A stretch of 64,000 bases of DNA from the NCBI GenBank assembly GCA_937907395.1, contig CALCII010000013.1, forward strand, positions 668,720 to 732,719. The letters run 5' to 3'. The notes under the pieces are model-generated. The model worked only from the letters and a program-made list of their open reading frames with translations. It ran no database searches and was not told the origin of the DNA. How positions within the stretch are numbered: the stretch's first letter is position 1; every line of letters begins with the position of its first letter. Below, piece after piece: positions 37,801 through 46,455 of this stretch. Source of the DNA: an uncultured Chitinophagaceae bacterium (GTDB lineage Bacteria > Bacteroidota > Bacteroidia > Chitinophagales > Chitinophagaceae). Made by a program: the position numbers and the translations under genes.

Positions 37801-39645
37801 ATTACAACTGAAAATATTTCCGTTTACTTTATATACCGGGGTGTCTTTTCCAATATCAATCATCCCCGTCATATTCATCACAAGGCTGGTATCATTAATG
37901 CTTAAAGCACCATCAAATTTTCGCTTGTCGATGATTCCTTTTGCCTCAATGTTGTGATAGTTGTAGCCTTTCAGTTCCAGTTGCTTCAGTTTGGTATCTA
38001 TCTCCGCAAAAAGTGTTTTTGTCCGGAAACCTCTTCCTTTCAAGGAGCCTTCCATAACAATTTTTCCAACAAGTGGCTCATTCAGGAACTGGCCCAACTC
38101 GAAGCCGGTTGTTTTTAATTTCCCGGAATAAACTGGCTGGCCATCTTTCGGTATTTTGAAGTTGAGATCGCTTACCAATGTACCCAGGTTGGTTTCAATT
38201 GTACCATAAGTGACAAAGTCTTTGAAATATCCAGAGAATGAACCTTTGAAATTTAAATTGGATATTTTATTCAAAGCAGGTGTGGTAATGCTTTTTAAAC
38301 CGGGGTAAATGCGTAATACATCACTATAACTGCTGTGAAACTGTTTTGCTTTAATATCCAGGAATGTGTTTTCAATATCGGGTAAACCATCAATTAAAAA
38401 ACTTCCTTCGAGAACGGTTTCTTTTCCTGTTTTAACCAGCACCTGTTCTGCTTTCAGGTGTTCAACGGTTCCTTTTGATTTACCACTGATTTCAGCTACA
38501 TCGTTGATGTCTTTTAACTGAGGCGCAAACCAGGCAATATCATCTGTATGTATCCGGCTTTTTGAAAATGTTCCTTCCATGGTTACATGCGATATAAATG
38601 AATTCATATCGTGCAGGAAGTTTTTATACCGGAGGGCAAAATAATTGGTGAGCCTGCTTTTGGGTGTTTCCAGTAACAGGTTGGAAAACTCCATGGAAGT
38701 GCTGTTCCATTTCAGCATCGCATCCATATTCGTTACTTCAAAGCCGCTGCGTTCTTTTAAATTCAATTTAATGTGTGATTGCAAAGTGTCGCCTTTTATA
38801 CGCAGTTGTGTAAAGGCGGCATTGATACTGTGAAAGCGAATATGTAAGGGATCAAAGTAATCGAGGACTTTTCTTTCGGTTGCAATATCATTACGAAACT
38901 CGCCATCTGTGATAAATACAGAATTTGCTTTTATGATCCATTTGTTTCCAAAGCCTGCGGGGATACTGTCATTCTGGTGATAATAAGAATCGGGCTTTGA
39001 TGGACGCTTGGGTCTTTTGCCATCATAATTGCTGATGGCGAAGTAAGGTTGTTCAATTTCAAGCCTGTCTATATCGATGATCTGTTTATTGAAGTTGATT
39101 TCATTGGGAGATAATTTCAGAAAGCCGATTTTCCCTTCCATTGTTTCGCCCCGCCATTCATCTTTTTGTACTACATGAAAATCGGTAAGGGATACTTTCT
39201 GCAAACTCAGTTCAATTCCTTTTTTCTTTTTGCCGGAAGAAGTGGAAGAACCCCCAAAATAATCCACCAGAAATTGATAATTCCAGATGCTGTCTGTTCG
39301 ATGAAGAAAGATGTTTGTATGTTCCAGGTTGGCATTGCTGATAACTGCTTTGTCTTTCAAAAAGAACCAATCTGAAATATTAAGTCCGGCCCGGCCAATG
39401 TAAGCAAGGGTATCTTTATTGCGGTCTTTCACCAACACACCTTCCAGCAGCATTTTATTAAACAAGGAGAAATCCACATGTTTAATGGATACTTCTGTTT
39501 GTAGCTCTTTGGAAAGTTTACGGGATGCCTGTCTCACCAGCCAGTTTTGAACAGGTGTGAATTGAACCAGTACCCAGATTGTCAGCAACAGTAACAGGAG
39601 GGCAAGGAAAACACGGGTCAGTATTTTCAATATTCGTTTCAGCAA
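34894..39645 (-). CDS. tamB: TamB-like translocation/assembly protein (DUF490, AsmA-like)
   Basis: 1583 residues. An N-terminal membrane helix (VFLALLLLLLTIWVLVQF, about 11-30) anchors it in the inner membrane. The start continues as PVQNWLVRQASRKLSKELQTEVSI, typical of AsmA/TamB proteins. The long middle consists of beta-strand repeats with many hydrophobic, G- and N-rich segments that form the beta-taco groove spanning the periplasm. The last 400 residues hold the DUF490 domain (FRFELPQGHPCRNNPLTISA; YLTFSPSLISGAQATGIGFQG). TamB-type proteins carry phospholipids between membranes or help outer-membrane protein assembly. In many Bacteroidota it stands alone without tamA, as here. Confidence 0.88.
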   Translation of the reverse strand: MLKRILKILTRVFLALLLLLLTIWVLVQFTPVQNWLVRQASRKLSKELQTEVSIKHVDFSLFNKMLLEGVLVKDRNKDTLAYIGRAGLNISDWFFLKDKAVISNANLEHTNIFLHRTDSIWNYQFLVDYFGGSSTSSGKKKKGIELSLQKVSLTDFHVVQKDEWRGETMEGKIGFLKLSPNEINFNKQIIDIDRLEIEQPYFAISNYDGKRPKRPSKPDSYYHQNDSIPAGFGNKWIIKANSVFITDGEFRNDIATERKVLDYFDPLHIRFHSINAAFTQLRIKGDTLQSHIKLNLKERSGFEVTNMDAMLKWNSTSMEFSNLLLETPKSRLTNYFALRYKNFLHDMNSFISHVTMEGTFSKSRIHTDDIAWFAPQLKDINDVAEISGKSKGTVEHLKAEQVLVKTGKETVLEGSFLIDGLPDIENTFLDIKAKQFHSSYSDVLRIYPGLKSITTPALNKISNLNFKGSFSGYFKDFVTYGTIETNLGTLVSDLNFKIPKDGQPVYSGKLKTTGFELGQFLNEPLVGKIVMEGSLKGRGFRTKTLFAEIDTKLKQLELKGYNYHNIEAKGIIDKRKFDGALSINDTSLVMNMTGMIDIGKDTPVYKVNGNIFSCNFKSLNLTKQDLFLSGDFDFNFKVKSINDFLGTAVIRNATLLHNSTPLSLDSLFLSHTYLANGQKQLLVQSNELNATVTGNYNLVYLPDVTLAFLHNYFPAYIPAPKRKIQTQQLDFNIETKNISPFLGILKIPVSGFDQSTISGNINIQENKFNLNTHVPSFEYKGILFDNVNLNGQSNLNQLSLNGSISQVRFNDSLNLPNTNFSLAAANDTGFVTIRTSASQTLKDANLNAHFKASQEGFTITFEPSTLLLNEKKWTIEDESDFFIGKGSVFSNGIKLTSGNEEIFAYTHPSEIGSYNDIVVELRKIQIGDILPYFLTDPRLEGSVTGRIDVMNPLGKMQIDGRFTAEKFRFNNDSVGLVTINSNFNTTTGEINYEAESDNLLHRFKAKGTTNISDPKQITTDNILVLDNEPLSVIQKYLTIIMTDIKGTGSGTLRLKGTGTKPDIIGSIKLNKASFILDYTKCRYTIENGTILNFREGELDFGNLKLKDTLGRSGTFSGKLYHNFFSNMAFDLSFKADDARKGLLVLNTTKRDNTIFYGKVVANASGSITGPLADMTIRLRGEPTDSSTLSIPTSDSRVTGTADFIVFRTYGKEMQVQSNIKESSNMTVDLDVIANPLAKVYLILDEITNDVIEGQGNGAINMRVSTNEKTTMSGNFEITQGRYTFNWQSLFKRPFLIDRGTINWNGDPYDARINIDANYLVENVSLLPSMANGCSNERNNIVVVSNLSNTLKNPLIKFRFELPQGHPCRNNPLTISAFNQLYNNQDELNRQVISLLMMGSFISSNTQQTTLATSNVGTSFLTNAAGTLSEFIAQQVTNGLDAVFKNIPGLKDLKLDPYLTFSPSLISGAQATGIGFQGTSRFGITRRMMNGRLLIKAGGSLLVGAGGFANTQYNNQLTPDIALEWLITPDGKLRLIGFYRTIFDIQRRNDRTGVSLSFTRERNTLADLFRNDKKVQKEYQLFTN

Positions 39646-39748
39646 AACAGAATCAATGTAAAAATAGCCATTCGCCGTTTCATAACAAATTCAATACCAG
39701 TTATGTGGGATTGGCGTTTGAACCCCGGAAAAATAAAAGACTCCGGAT

Positions 39749-40390
39749 TTATTTTCTGCCAAACCAATAACCTATTCCCAGGCTGACAGTACGGTATTTG
39801 AGGGAAGGGCCATTATCTGTATTAATCATATTGCCCAGGCCGTGTGCGTATTCAAGCAGCACCCTCAGGCCGGATGTATTTTCGTAGCCCAGGCCTGTAT
39901 GCCAATGTGCATCATATTTACCATATGCCTGGAAACCGTATTTCAGTTTTTGATCGGCTGGTACATTGCCCCAGTCCTGTTTTACCTGGCGGCCCAACAT
40001 TCCAAAGCCAATAGACGGTCCGAACTGCACAAAGAATGTATTTGAATGTTCTTTGGGGTGTTTAAAATCGATCTGTAACAGTGGCTGCACCCGCAGGTGA
40101 ACTTCCTTAATACTGCTGAATTCGTTTGGCTTCAGGGAATCGCTCGCCATGCCCCGGTAGCTGAAATCGATCTGTGGCACAAAATATAAATGATTGTCGA
40201 ACGGAATTTTCATCATTGCACCAAGATACCCACCGTGAAAGGGTTTCGTGTCCAGCTTGCTTGTGCTTTTGTAAGTAGCAAAAGTGAGGTTATAACCTGC
40301 TTTCACACCTTTCAGGATTTTTTCGGTTTCCTGTGCTTTTAGGAATCCGCTAATGCAAATGATAGAGATCAGTAAAATCAGTTTTTTCAT
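39749..40390 (-). CDS. Small outer-membrane beta-barrel protein (PorT/porin-family like)
   Basis: 213 residues with a signal peptide (MKKLILLISIICISGFLKAQ). The protein has alternating hydrophobic strands, VKAGYNLTFATYKSTSK, GAMMKIPFDNHLYFVPQIDFSYRG and FVQFGPSIGFGMLGRQ, and ends with YRTVSLGIGYWFGRK, typical of the PorT/outer-membrane-protein-beta-barrel family. No enzyme motif is seen. Function unknown. It precedes tamB by 103 bp on the same strand and follows the PLP-enzyme gene by 8 bp, so a shared transcript is likely. Confidence 0.75.
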   Translation of the reverse strand: MKKLILLISIICISGFLKAQETEKILKGVKAGYNLTFATYKSTSKLDTKPFHGGYLGAMMKIPFDNHLYFVPQIDFSYRGMASDSLKPNEFSSIKEVHLRVQPLLQIDFKHPKEHSNTFFVQFGPSIGFGMLGRQVKQDWGNVPADQKLKYGFQAYGKYDAHWHTGLGYENTSGLRVLLEYAHGLGNMINTDNGPSLKYRTVSLGIGYWFGRK

Positions 40391-40398
40391 TACTTGTT

Positions 40399-41433
40399 TT
40401 AATTAAATCGCTTTAAAATTTGTGTTAGTTTGTCAATATCAGATTTTAAATGGAGGGCATTCACAACAACACGGTTGATGGTGTCGTCTTCAGGATGAGG
40501 ATAGCCGAAGGAAGAGATGATAATGTTGTTTTGAAGCAGATAAGGTGCAATGTCCTTGAGGGCTATCTTAAAAACAGGTGTTCCTTCATTGTGGGCAAAT
40601 GTAAATGATGCAGTTTGCTTTTGCAAATATTCTATATTATTTGCCAATACACTGCGTTGTTCCCTGTAAATATGGGATGCATTGATCCATGCATAGGCAA
40701 GTGCCGGCATCATAGGTGTGGAAGAAGTGAAGTTAACATGCTCTTTTATTTTTTTTATCCAGGTGGATGAGGCGCAAACAGCACCTGCATTGAGGTGATA
40801 TGCTTTTGATAATGAAAAATGAAGGATCAGATCAATGTTCGGTGGTAGCTGAAGCCGGGATATAATTCCTTCACCTTCAGGTCCCATCCAGCCGATGCCA
40901 TGTGAATCGTCGATGGCTAATGTAATGTTGAACCGGGCAGGGGTGCGTTTCAGGAAACTGAAATCATAAATATGCCCTGGTGTGGTATCAATACTATCTG
41001 CAACAATTCCAAATTCAAATTCCTGTTCCTTTTCTCTTTCTTCCAGGAACGCATCCCAGCTTTGGGTAATAGGTTTTACAGAAGAAAGCCCCGATGAGGC
41101 CGGATGTGTTCCTTCCATTGCATACACTTTCATGTTGCGGCACATCACTTCGGCTACTGTGCGGGCCGATAAAAATCCGGATGAAAGCACAGCTGCTTGC
41201 TGAGTATGTGTAAGTGCAGCTAAGCGATGTTCGATAGTTTCGTACAAGTCCAATGGTGTATTGGAAATGCGGGAAGAGGGATAAACCACTCCGAATTTAT
41301 CTATTCCTTCTTTCACCAGGCTTTTATACTCATCATGATTGCCAAGACCGAGGTAAGAGTAGCCCGAAAAAAACAGGTATTCAAAACCATTAATTGTTGT
41401 AATGCGCCCCGGCATTTCAGATAGTGTGATCAT
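40399..41433 (-). CDS. PLP-dependent acyltransferase-like enzyme (AONS/KBL family)
   Basis: 344 residues from ATG 41433. A longer frame starting at 41508 overlaps the upstream gene by 70 bp. The chosen start lies 5 bp after the upstream stop and begins at MITLSEMPGR, as expected. The alpha-oxoamine synthase fold is marked by FFSGYSYLGLGNH, AVLSSGFLSARTV, LAIDDSHGIGWMGPEGEG (Asp and His of the PLP site) and SLSKAYHLNAGAV with the Schiff-base Lys near 220. Family members join an amino acid with an acyl-CoA (biotin, haem, sphingolipid or 2-amino-3-ketobutyrate reactions). The protein is shorter than BioF (about 385), and no biotin genes lie nearby, so substrate is uncertain. Confidence 0.75.
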   Translation of the reverse strand: MITLSEMPGRITTINGFEYLFFSGYSYLGLGNHDEYKSLVKEGIDKFGVVYPSSRISNTPLDLYETIEHRLAALTHTQQAAVLSSGFLSARTVAEVMCRNMKVYAMEGTHPASSGLSSVKPITQSWDAFLEEREKEQEFEFGIVADSIDTTPGHIYDFSFLKRTPARFNITLAIDDSHGIGWMGPEGEGIISRLQLPPNIDLILHFSLSKAYHLNAGAVCASSTWIKKIKEHVNFTSSTPMMPALAYAWINASHIYREQRSVLANNIEYLQKQTASFTFAHNEGTPVFKIALKDIAPYLLQNNIIISSFGYPHPEDDTINRVVVNALHLKSDIDKLTQILKRFN

Positions 41434-41438
41434 AGCCG

Positions 41439-41969
41439 TTATTTCAGGTGATTCATTTGTTGATTGAATTGTTGTGATTGCCCTTTGGGAATAGATAAAC
41501 TCTTCCATTCTTTTCCTTTGATCATACGGCCAAGAAAAACGATTTGCCCTATATGATATGGATAATGGGCCAGCTGACGGTTCAGGGCATCCACTACTGT
41601 TAATGGTTCGGAACGGATGGTGATTGTTTTTGTAAGATCCTCTTCGGTTATTGTTTTAACCGCAGTAAAATAACATTCCCAGCCCTGGTTCCATTTTTCC
41701 AGCAGTTGCTCTTTGTTCCACTGTTGTTCTTCAAATTCGGCATCACGGTTGCGCCATTCTTTCTCTCCGTCTTCGGTAAGAAAATGAGTAAAACGGCTCA
41801 GCATATTACCAACCAGGTGCTGCACAATCACGGCGATACTGTTGCTTTCTTCTGTGGGAGAATAATGAAGATCGGCATCGCTTAGCTGGGCAAAAGTTTG
41901 CTCGCCCAGCAATTTGTAATAGCAGGCTCTTTTCAAATAGGATTCAAGAAATGTTTTTTCCGTTGACAT
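41439..41969 (-). CDS. DinB-like DUF1572 family protein
   Basis: 176 residues, four-helix-bundle DinB-like fold. Conserved histidines appear in IVQHLVGNM (near 50) and HYPYHIGQIVFLGRM (near 135-139), giving the usual His triad for a metal ion in the YfiT/DinB superfamily. WRNRDAEFEEQQWNKEQLLEKWNQGW is typical of DUF1572. The function is unknown; related proteins are metal-dependent hydrolases or thiol transferases (for example bacillithiol transferases). It sits between ggt (upstream, 16 bp) and the AONS-like gene (downstream, 5 bp) in one apparent operon. The gamma-glutamyl/thiol link to ggt is suggestive only. Confidence 0.82.
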   Translation of the reverse strand: MSTEKTFLESYLKRACYYKLLGEQTFAQLSDADLHYSPTEESNSIAVIVQHLVGNMLSRFTHFLTEDGEKEWRNRDAEFEEQQWNKEQLLEKWNQGWECYFTAVKTITEEDLTKTITIRSEPLTVVDALNRQLAHYPYHIGQIVFLGRMIKGKEWKSLSIPKGQSQQFNQQMNHLK

Positions 41970-41985
41970 ACAAACAATTTAATAA

Positions 41986-43680
41986 TTAATAACCTGCAGC
42001 ATGGTCATCGCCCCGTTTATCTGCAATGGCTTCTATTTTTCCATTGGTGATTTTGATTAATTCAACCCTGCCAATTGGTTTCCGTTCCTCCATTTTATAA
42101 CCTAGCTCTGCCAGCTTTGTACGAATGGGCATTGGAAAATCTGTTTCAACATAAACCAGGTCAGGCAACCATTGATGATGAAATTTAGGTTGGTTTACGG
42201 CATCTTCGGGAGTTAAATGAAATTCAAGAATATTCACCAGCGTTTGAAAAACAGATGTAATGATGGTAGTGCCACCAGGTGTGCCAACAACCAGGTAGGG
42301 TTTGTTATTCTTCAGCACTATGGTTGGCGACATGGAGCTGAGCATACGTTTCCCCGGGGCAATGGCATTGGCATCGCCACCAATAGCGCCATACATATTA
42401 GGAACACCGGGTTTGATACTGAAATCATCCATTTCGTTATTGAGTAAAAAGCCGGCTCCGCCCACTACTGTTTTGCTGCCGTAATTATCATTGATAGTGG
42501 TGGTTACAGCAACTGCATTGCCCCACTGGTCAATAATGCTCAGATGTGTTGTTTCTTCACTTTCGGGTGGAATTTGTCCGTGTGTAATCACGGTACTATT
42601 GCCCGCTTTTGAGGAATCATAATCGGCCATGCGTTGCCGTAAGTAAGCAGGAGATGCGAGTGTTTTCACCGGCACTTTCACAAAATCACGGTCGCCTAAA
42701 AACTGTGCACGGTCGGCATAGGCTCTTCGTTCTATTTCCACCATCAATTGTACGGCTTGCCAGGAATGAAAACCATATTGAGCGATGTTGCGGGACTCCA
42801 GCATGCCCATCATTTGTTGGATCAGAATGCCGCCACTGCTTTCCAGCGGCATGCCCAGTATCGTATATCCTTTATAATATGATCTCATGGCAATCCTGAT
42901 CACAGGTTTGTAATCTTTCAGGTCTTTTAAGGTAAGGATGCCGCCACCTCTGTTCATTTCTTCAACAATCAATCGGGCAGTCATTCCTTCATAGAATCCT
43001 TTTTGCCCGAAATCACGGATGCGTTTGAGTGTTTGTGCCAGTTCTGTTTGTATCAATGTATCACCTGCCTTCCAGCCGCCAGGCTTAATGAACACAGTTG
43101 GGCGGGTATTATACTTAGTAAATAGTTCCTGGTTTTTATTCAATAACTCAGCTTCATCTTTTGTAATCACAAATCCTTTTTCTGCGAGGTTAATGGCGGG
43201 TTGAATTAAAGTACGGAAGGGTAGTTTCGCATATTTATGAGTGGTAAATAAACCGGCAACTGTGCCCGGCACACCGGAGGCAAGATGGCCTTGTTGACTG
43301 AGGTTGGTTTGAGCATTTCCTTCTTTGTCGAGGTACATATCTCTGCCAGCTGCGGACGGCGCCGTTTCCCGGTAGTCCAATGCCAGTGTTTTTCCATTGT
43401 TAAGATGGGCAAGCATAAAACCGCCGCCACCAATATTCCCGGCACAGGGATAAACAACTGCTAATGCCAGTTGTGTGGCAATGGCTGCATCAAATGCATT
43501 GCCTCCTTGCTTTAATATCGAAACCCCAACTTCGCTGGCAAGAGGGTGGGCCGATACAACGGCTCCCTTTTTACACACTGTTTTTTTCTCAATGGTATAA
43601 TGATAGGGCGATTGCTGTGCAGTGGCTGCCAAGCCATAGGTCATTAAGATGAAAAACAGTAACTGTTTGATCAGATGCAT
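41986..43680 (-). CDS. ggt: Gamma-glutamyltransferase
   Basis: 564 residues with a signal peptide (LLFFILMTYGLAATAQQ, cut near 22). It is a single-chain precursor that splits itself at the Thr in SEETTHLSIIDQWGNAV (near 374). Other active-site segments are GGGGFMLAH-like NIGGGGFMLAHL, ALDYRETAP (Arg binding the substrate carboxylate), GSKTVVGGAGFLLNNEMDDF and MLSSMSPTIV. It hydrolyses or transfers gamma-glutamyl groups from glutathione and gamma-glutamyl amides in the periplasm. Together with the gamma-glutamyl ligase-like cluster at 25020-30248, it hints that gamma-glutamyl compounds matter in this cell. Starts a minus-strand operon of four genes down to 39749. Confidence 0.93.
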   Translation of the reverse strand: MHLIKQLLFFILMTYGLAATAQQSPYHYTIEKKTVCKKGAVVSAHPLASEVGVSILKQGGNAFDAAIATQLALAVVYPCAGNIGGGGFMLAHLNNGKTLALDYRETAPSAAGRDMYLDKEGNAQTNLSQQGHLASGVPGTVAGLFTTHKYAKLPFRTLIQPAINLAEKGFVITKDEAELLNKNQELFTKYNTRPTVFIKPGGWKAGDTLIQTELAQTLKRIRDFGQKGFYEGMTARLIVEEMNRGGGILTLKDLKDYKPVIRIAMRSYYKGYTILGMPLESSGGILIQQMMGMLESRNIAQYGFHSWQAVQLMVEIERRAYADRAQFLGDRDFVKVPVKTLASPAYLRQRMADYDSSKAGNSTVITHGQIPPESEETTHLSIIDQWGNAVAVTTTINDNYGSKTVVGGAGFLLNNEMDDFSIKPGVPNMYGAIGGDANAIAPGKRMLSSMSPTIVLKNNKPYLVVGTPGGTTIITSVFQTLVNILEFHLTPEDAVNQPKFHHQWLPDLVYVETDFPMPIRTKLAELGYKMEERKPIGRVELIKITNGKIEAIADKRGDDHAAGY

Positions 43681-43744
43681 GAGCGGTTTTATTAAAAAGG
43701 CAGATTAAATGATCTCCGAAATTAATTTTTTAATCAACACACCT

Positions 43745-43752
43745 TATCTTCG
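43745..43752 (+). promoter_or_regulatory. Putative -7 element (TATCTTCG) upstream of the M14 peptidase gene
   Basis: TATCTTCG differs from TAnnTTTG at one position. The same 8-mer occurs upstream of the PIG-L gene (46429-46436). It would start a leader that crosses the hairpin at 43780-43812. Confidence 0.35.
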
Positions 43753-43779
43753 GCCCCGCAACAAAACCAACTGTGTGAT

Positions 43780-43812
43780 AAGCGGCTCATTTTATTTGGG
43801 CCGCTTTCTTTA
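43780..43812 (+). terminator. Terminator-like hairpin in the leader of the M14 peptidase gene
   Basis: Stem aagcggc (43780-43786) pairs with gccgctt (43800-43806), followed by tctttaa. It lies in a divergent intergenic region, 25 bp before ATG 43838, where no upstream plus-strand gene needs a terminator. An attenuator or a small RNA end are possible. Confidence 0.45.
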
Positions 43813-43837
43813 ATTTCAGGCCCTATTTAATTGTCTT

Positions 43838-46345
43838 ATGAAGTATTTATTCAGTTTCGCTGCACTTCTGTTTTCTTTTACATTAAGTGCACAGGTTCAA
43901 AGCCCCGATCAGTTTTTAGGTTACAAAATAGGTACACGATACACGCCCCACTGGAAAGTGGTGAGCTATGTGCAACATGTGGCAGCGCAGGTGCCTAAAA
44001 TAGTAAAGTTCCAAGAGTACGGACAAACCAATGAAGGAAGGCCGCTGGTAGTTGTGTTTGTTTCAGCTGAAGAGAATATCAACAGCCTGGAAGCCATCCG
44101 CATGAATAGTTTGCGTTTAGCCGGCCTCACAAGAGATAAAATGGCGCCGCTTGAAAATGGACCGGCTATTGTATGGATGAGTTACAATGTGCACGGTAAT
44201 GAAACTTCTTCCAGTGAAGCAGCCATGCTTACATTGTATTCATTGGTTGATCCATCGAATGCAAAAACGAAAGAATGGCTGAAGAATACTGTTGTGATTA
44301 TTGACCCCTGTATGAACCCGGATGGCCGTGACCGTTATGTAAACTGGTTTAATTCTGTTGTTGGAAAAGAAGCCAATCCAAGAATGGATACCAGGGAGCA
44401 CAGGGAACCATGGCCCGGCGGCAGAAGCAATCATTACAATTTTGATCTAAACCGTGACTGGGCCTGGCAGGTACAGGTGGAAAGCCAGCAACGGATAAAA
44501 TTATACAACCAGTGGATGCCGCAGGTACATGTTGATTTTCATGAACAGGGAATCAACGAGCCATATTATTTTGCTCCCGCAGCAGAGCCTTATCATGAAG
44601 TGATCAGCCCCTGGCAACGTGAATTTCAGAATTCCATTGGAAGAAACCATGCCCGTTATTTTGATGCTAATGGCTGGTTATTTTTCACCAAACTGCGCTT
44701 TGATTTATTTTACCCGTCTTACGGTGATACCTACCCGATGTATAACGGATCTATTGGAATGACCTATGAACAAGGTGGCCATTCGGCAGGTGGTGCGGCT
44801 GCTATAACTGAAGAAGGCGATACGCTTACACTTCATGATCGCATGATGCATCACTATACCACCAGTTTGAGTACGGTTGAAATTGCATCAGCCAATGCCG
44901 GTAAACTCAACAGCGAGTTCCGTAAGTTTTTCAGCAAAGGTGTAACCACAGGTTATGGTGAATACAAAACTTATGTGATAAAGAATCAGCCAAAAGATGC
45001 CGAGCGTTTTCAATCACTGATCCAGTTACTGCAAAAAAATGGAATTGAATACGGTACGGGAACCGGGGCCGGCAAAGGATATAGTTATTTCAATGGTAAA
45101 GAAGAAGCATTTACAATTGCCGAAGGTGACCTGGTGATCAGTGCGTTTCAACCACGCTCTGCCATGGTGCAGGTGTTGTTTGAGCCCAAATCAAAACTCA
45201 GCGATTCGGCAACCTATGATATTACGGCGTGGAGCCTTCCTTATGCCTATGGATTAACCGCATTTGCTGCAAAAGACAGAATCAATGCAACTCCTTATAA
45301 AGCTCCTGCGGCACCTGTAAATGCAGGTTATGAAGCCTATGCTTATGTGATTAAGTGGAATGGCGTGAATAGTGCGAAAGCAGTGGGACAATTATTACAA
45401 AAAGGAGTGACGTTGCGTTATAGTGAAGTGCCCTTCACGATCAAAGGTGAAAAATTTGACAGGGGGTCTGTGATTGTGATGAAAACAAGTAATCAGTCAA
45501 TGGGTTCTCTTTTATGGAAACATGTGAAAGATGCCTGTGATGCAAGTGGTGTTTATGCCTATCCTGTTGCAACAGGATTTGTAGATGAAGGTGGTGATTT
45601 TGGAAGCGATCTCGTGCATCCGTTTAAATTGAAGCGTGTGGTATTACTTACCGGTGAAGGAGTGAATTCCAATGCGGCAGGTGAGATCTGGCATTTCTTC
45701 GATCGGCAATTGAATTATCCATTAAACCTGGTGCTTGCAAATGATTTCGGACGTATCAATTGGGAACAAACAGATGTGGTGATCATGCCCGATGGTTACT
45801 ATCGTTTTCTCAACGATAAATCTTCGGCCGATCAATTGAAAGAATGGATCAGCAAGGGAGGAAAACTCATCGCACTCGAAGGAGCGGTTGGTGCCATCGC
45901 CAAACTGGATTGGGGAATCAAAGCAAAGAAACAGGATGATACGGATAAAAAGGATGTGTATGATCCCTTGAAAATTTATGAAAACCGTGAAAGAGATTAT
46001 ATCCGTAATATCACGCCCGGCTCTATTTATAAAGTAACATTGGATCCTTCGCATCCATTAGCGTTTGGGTATCCCAACTATTACTACACCTTGAAGCAGG
46101 ATGATGTGATTTATGAGTTTTTTAATGATAACGGATGGAATGTAGGTGTGGTGAAAAAGGAAGCACAATTAGCCGGATTTGTGGGAACAAAGCTGAAAGA
46201 TAAGCTGAAAGATGGGTTGTTGTTTGGTGTACAGGATGTAGGAAGAGGTTCGGTTGTTTATTTTACAGATGATATTCTGTTCCGCAGTTTCTGGGAAAAC
46301 GGAAAACTGATGTTGTGTAATGCTGTGTTTTTTGTTGGACAATAA
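43838..46345 (+). CDS. M14-family zinc carboxypeptidase with C-terminal GATase-like domain, exported
   Basis: 835 residues with a signal peptide (MKYLFSFAALLFSFTLSAQ). The M14 domain has SYNVHGNETSSSEAAM (metal HxxE, near 116-121), DPCMNPDGRDRY, YNFDLNRDW and QVHVDFHEQG (third metal His near 230). MTYEQGGHSAGG carries the probable catalytic Glu. The C-terminal part (about 595-825) has a flavodoxin/GATase-like layout: RVVLLTGEGVNS, DVVIMPDGYY, LKEWISKGGKLIALEG. It probably trims peptides or murein fragments outside the inner membrane. The next gene, a PIG-L protein, has a similar enzyme-plus-GATase-like architecture. Confidence 0.85.
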   Translation: MKYLFSFAALLFSFTLSAQVQSPDQFLGYKIGTRYTPHWKVVSYVQHVAAQVPKIVKFQEYGQTNEGRPLVVVFVSAEENINSLEAIRMNSLRLAGLTRDKMAPLENGPAIVWMSYNVHGNETSSSEAAMLTLYSLVDPSNAKTKEWLKNTVVIIDPCMNPDGRDRYVNWFNSVVGKEANPRMDTREHREPWPGGRSNHYNFDLNRDWAWQVQVESQQRIKLYNQWMPQVHVDFHEQGINEPYYFAPAAEPYHEVISPWQREFQNSIGRNHARYFDANGWLFFTKLRFDLFYPSYGDTYPMYNGSIGMTYEQGGHSAGGAAAITEEGDTLTLHDRMMHHYTTSLSTVEIASANAGKLNSEFRKFFSKGVTTGYGEYKTYVIKNQPKDAERFQSLIQLLQKNGIEYGTGTGAGKGYSYFNGKEEAFTIAEGDLVISAFQPRSAMVQVLFEPKSKLSDSATYDITAWSLPYAYGLTAFAAKDRINATPYKAPAAPVNAGYEAYAYVIKWNGVNSAKAVGQLLQKGVTLRYSEVPFTIKGEKFDRGSVIVMKTSNQSMGSLLWKHVKDACDASGVYAYPVATGFVDEGGDFGSDLVHPFKLKRVVLLTGEGVNSNAAGEIWHFFDRQLNYPLNLVLANDFGRINWEQTDVVIMPDGYYRFLNDKSSADQLKEWISKGGKLIALEGAVGAIAKLDWGIKAKKQDDTDKKDVYDPLKIYENRERDYIRNITPGSIYKVTLDPSHPLAFGYPNYYYTLKQDDVIYEFFNDNGWNVGVVKKEAQLAGFVGTKLKDKLKDGLLFGVQDVGRGSVVYFTDDILFRSFWENGKLMLCNAVFFVGQ

Positions 46346-46366
46346 TTTATGAGATCAGATAAATCG

Positions 46367-46398
46367 AATCCCTCTGTTAAAACGGAGGGATTTTTTTT
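46367..46398 (+). terminator. Terminator of the M14 peptidase gene
   Basis: Stem aatccctc (46367-46374) pairs with gagggatt (46385-46392), followed by a run of T. Confidence 0.8.
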
Positions 46399-46428
46399 AA
46401 ATGGCATCTCAACTTTGTCTGCAAATTT

Positions 46429-46436
46429 TATCTTCG
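46429..46436 (+). promoter_or_regulatory. Putative -7 element (TATCTTCG) of the PIG-L gene
   Basis: Same 8-mer as at 43745, 19 bases before ATG 46456. Confidence 0.35.
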
Positions 46437-46455
46437 TTGCCATCAAAATCCCGAT

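Noticed and set aside
41434..41508. Longer start of the AONS-like gene
   Set aside because: It overlaps the DUF1572 gene by 70 bp and adds residues with no family match; ATG 41433 sits 5 bp after that gene's stop.
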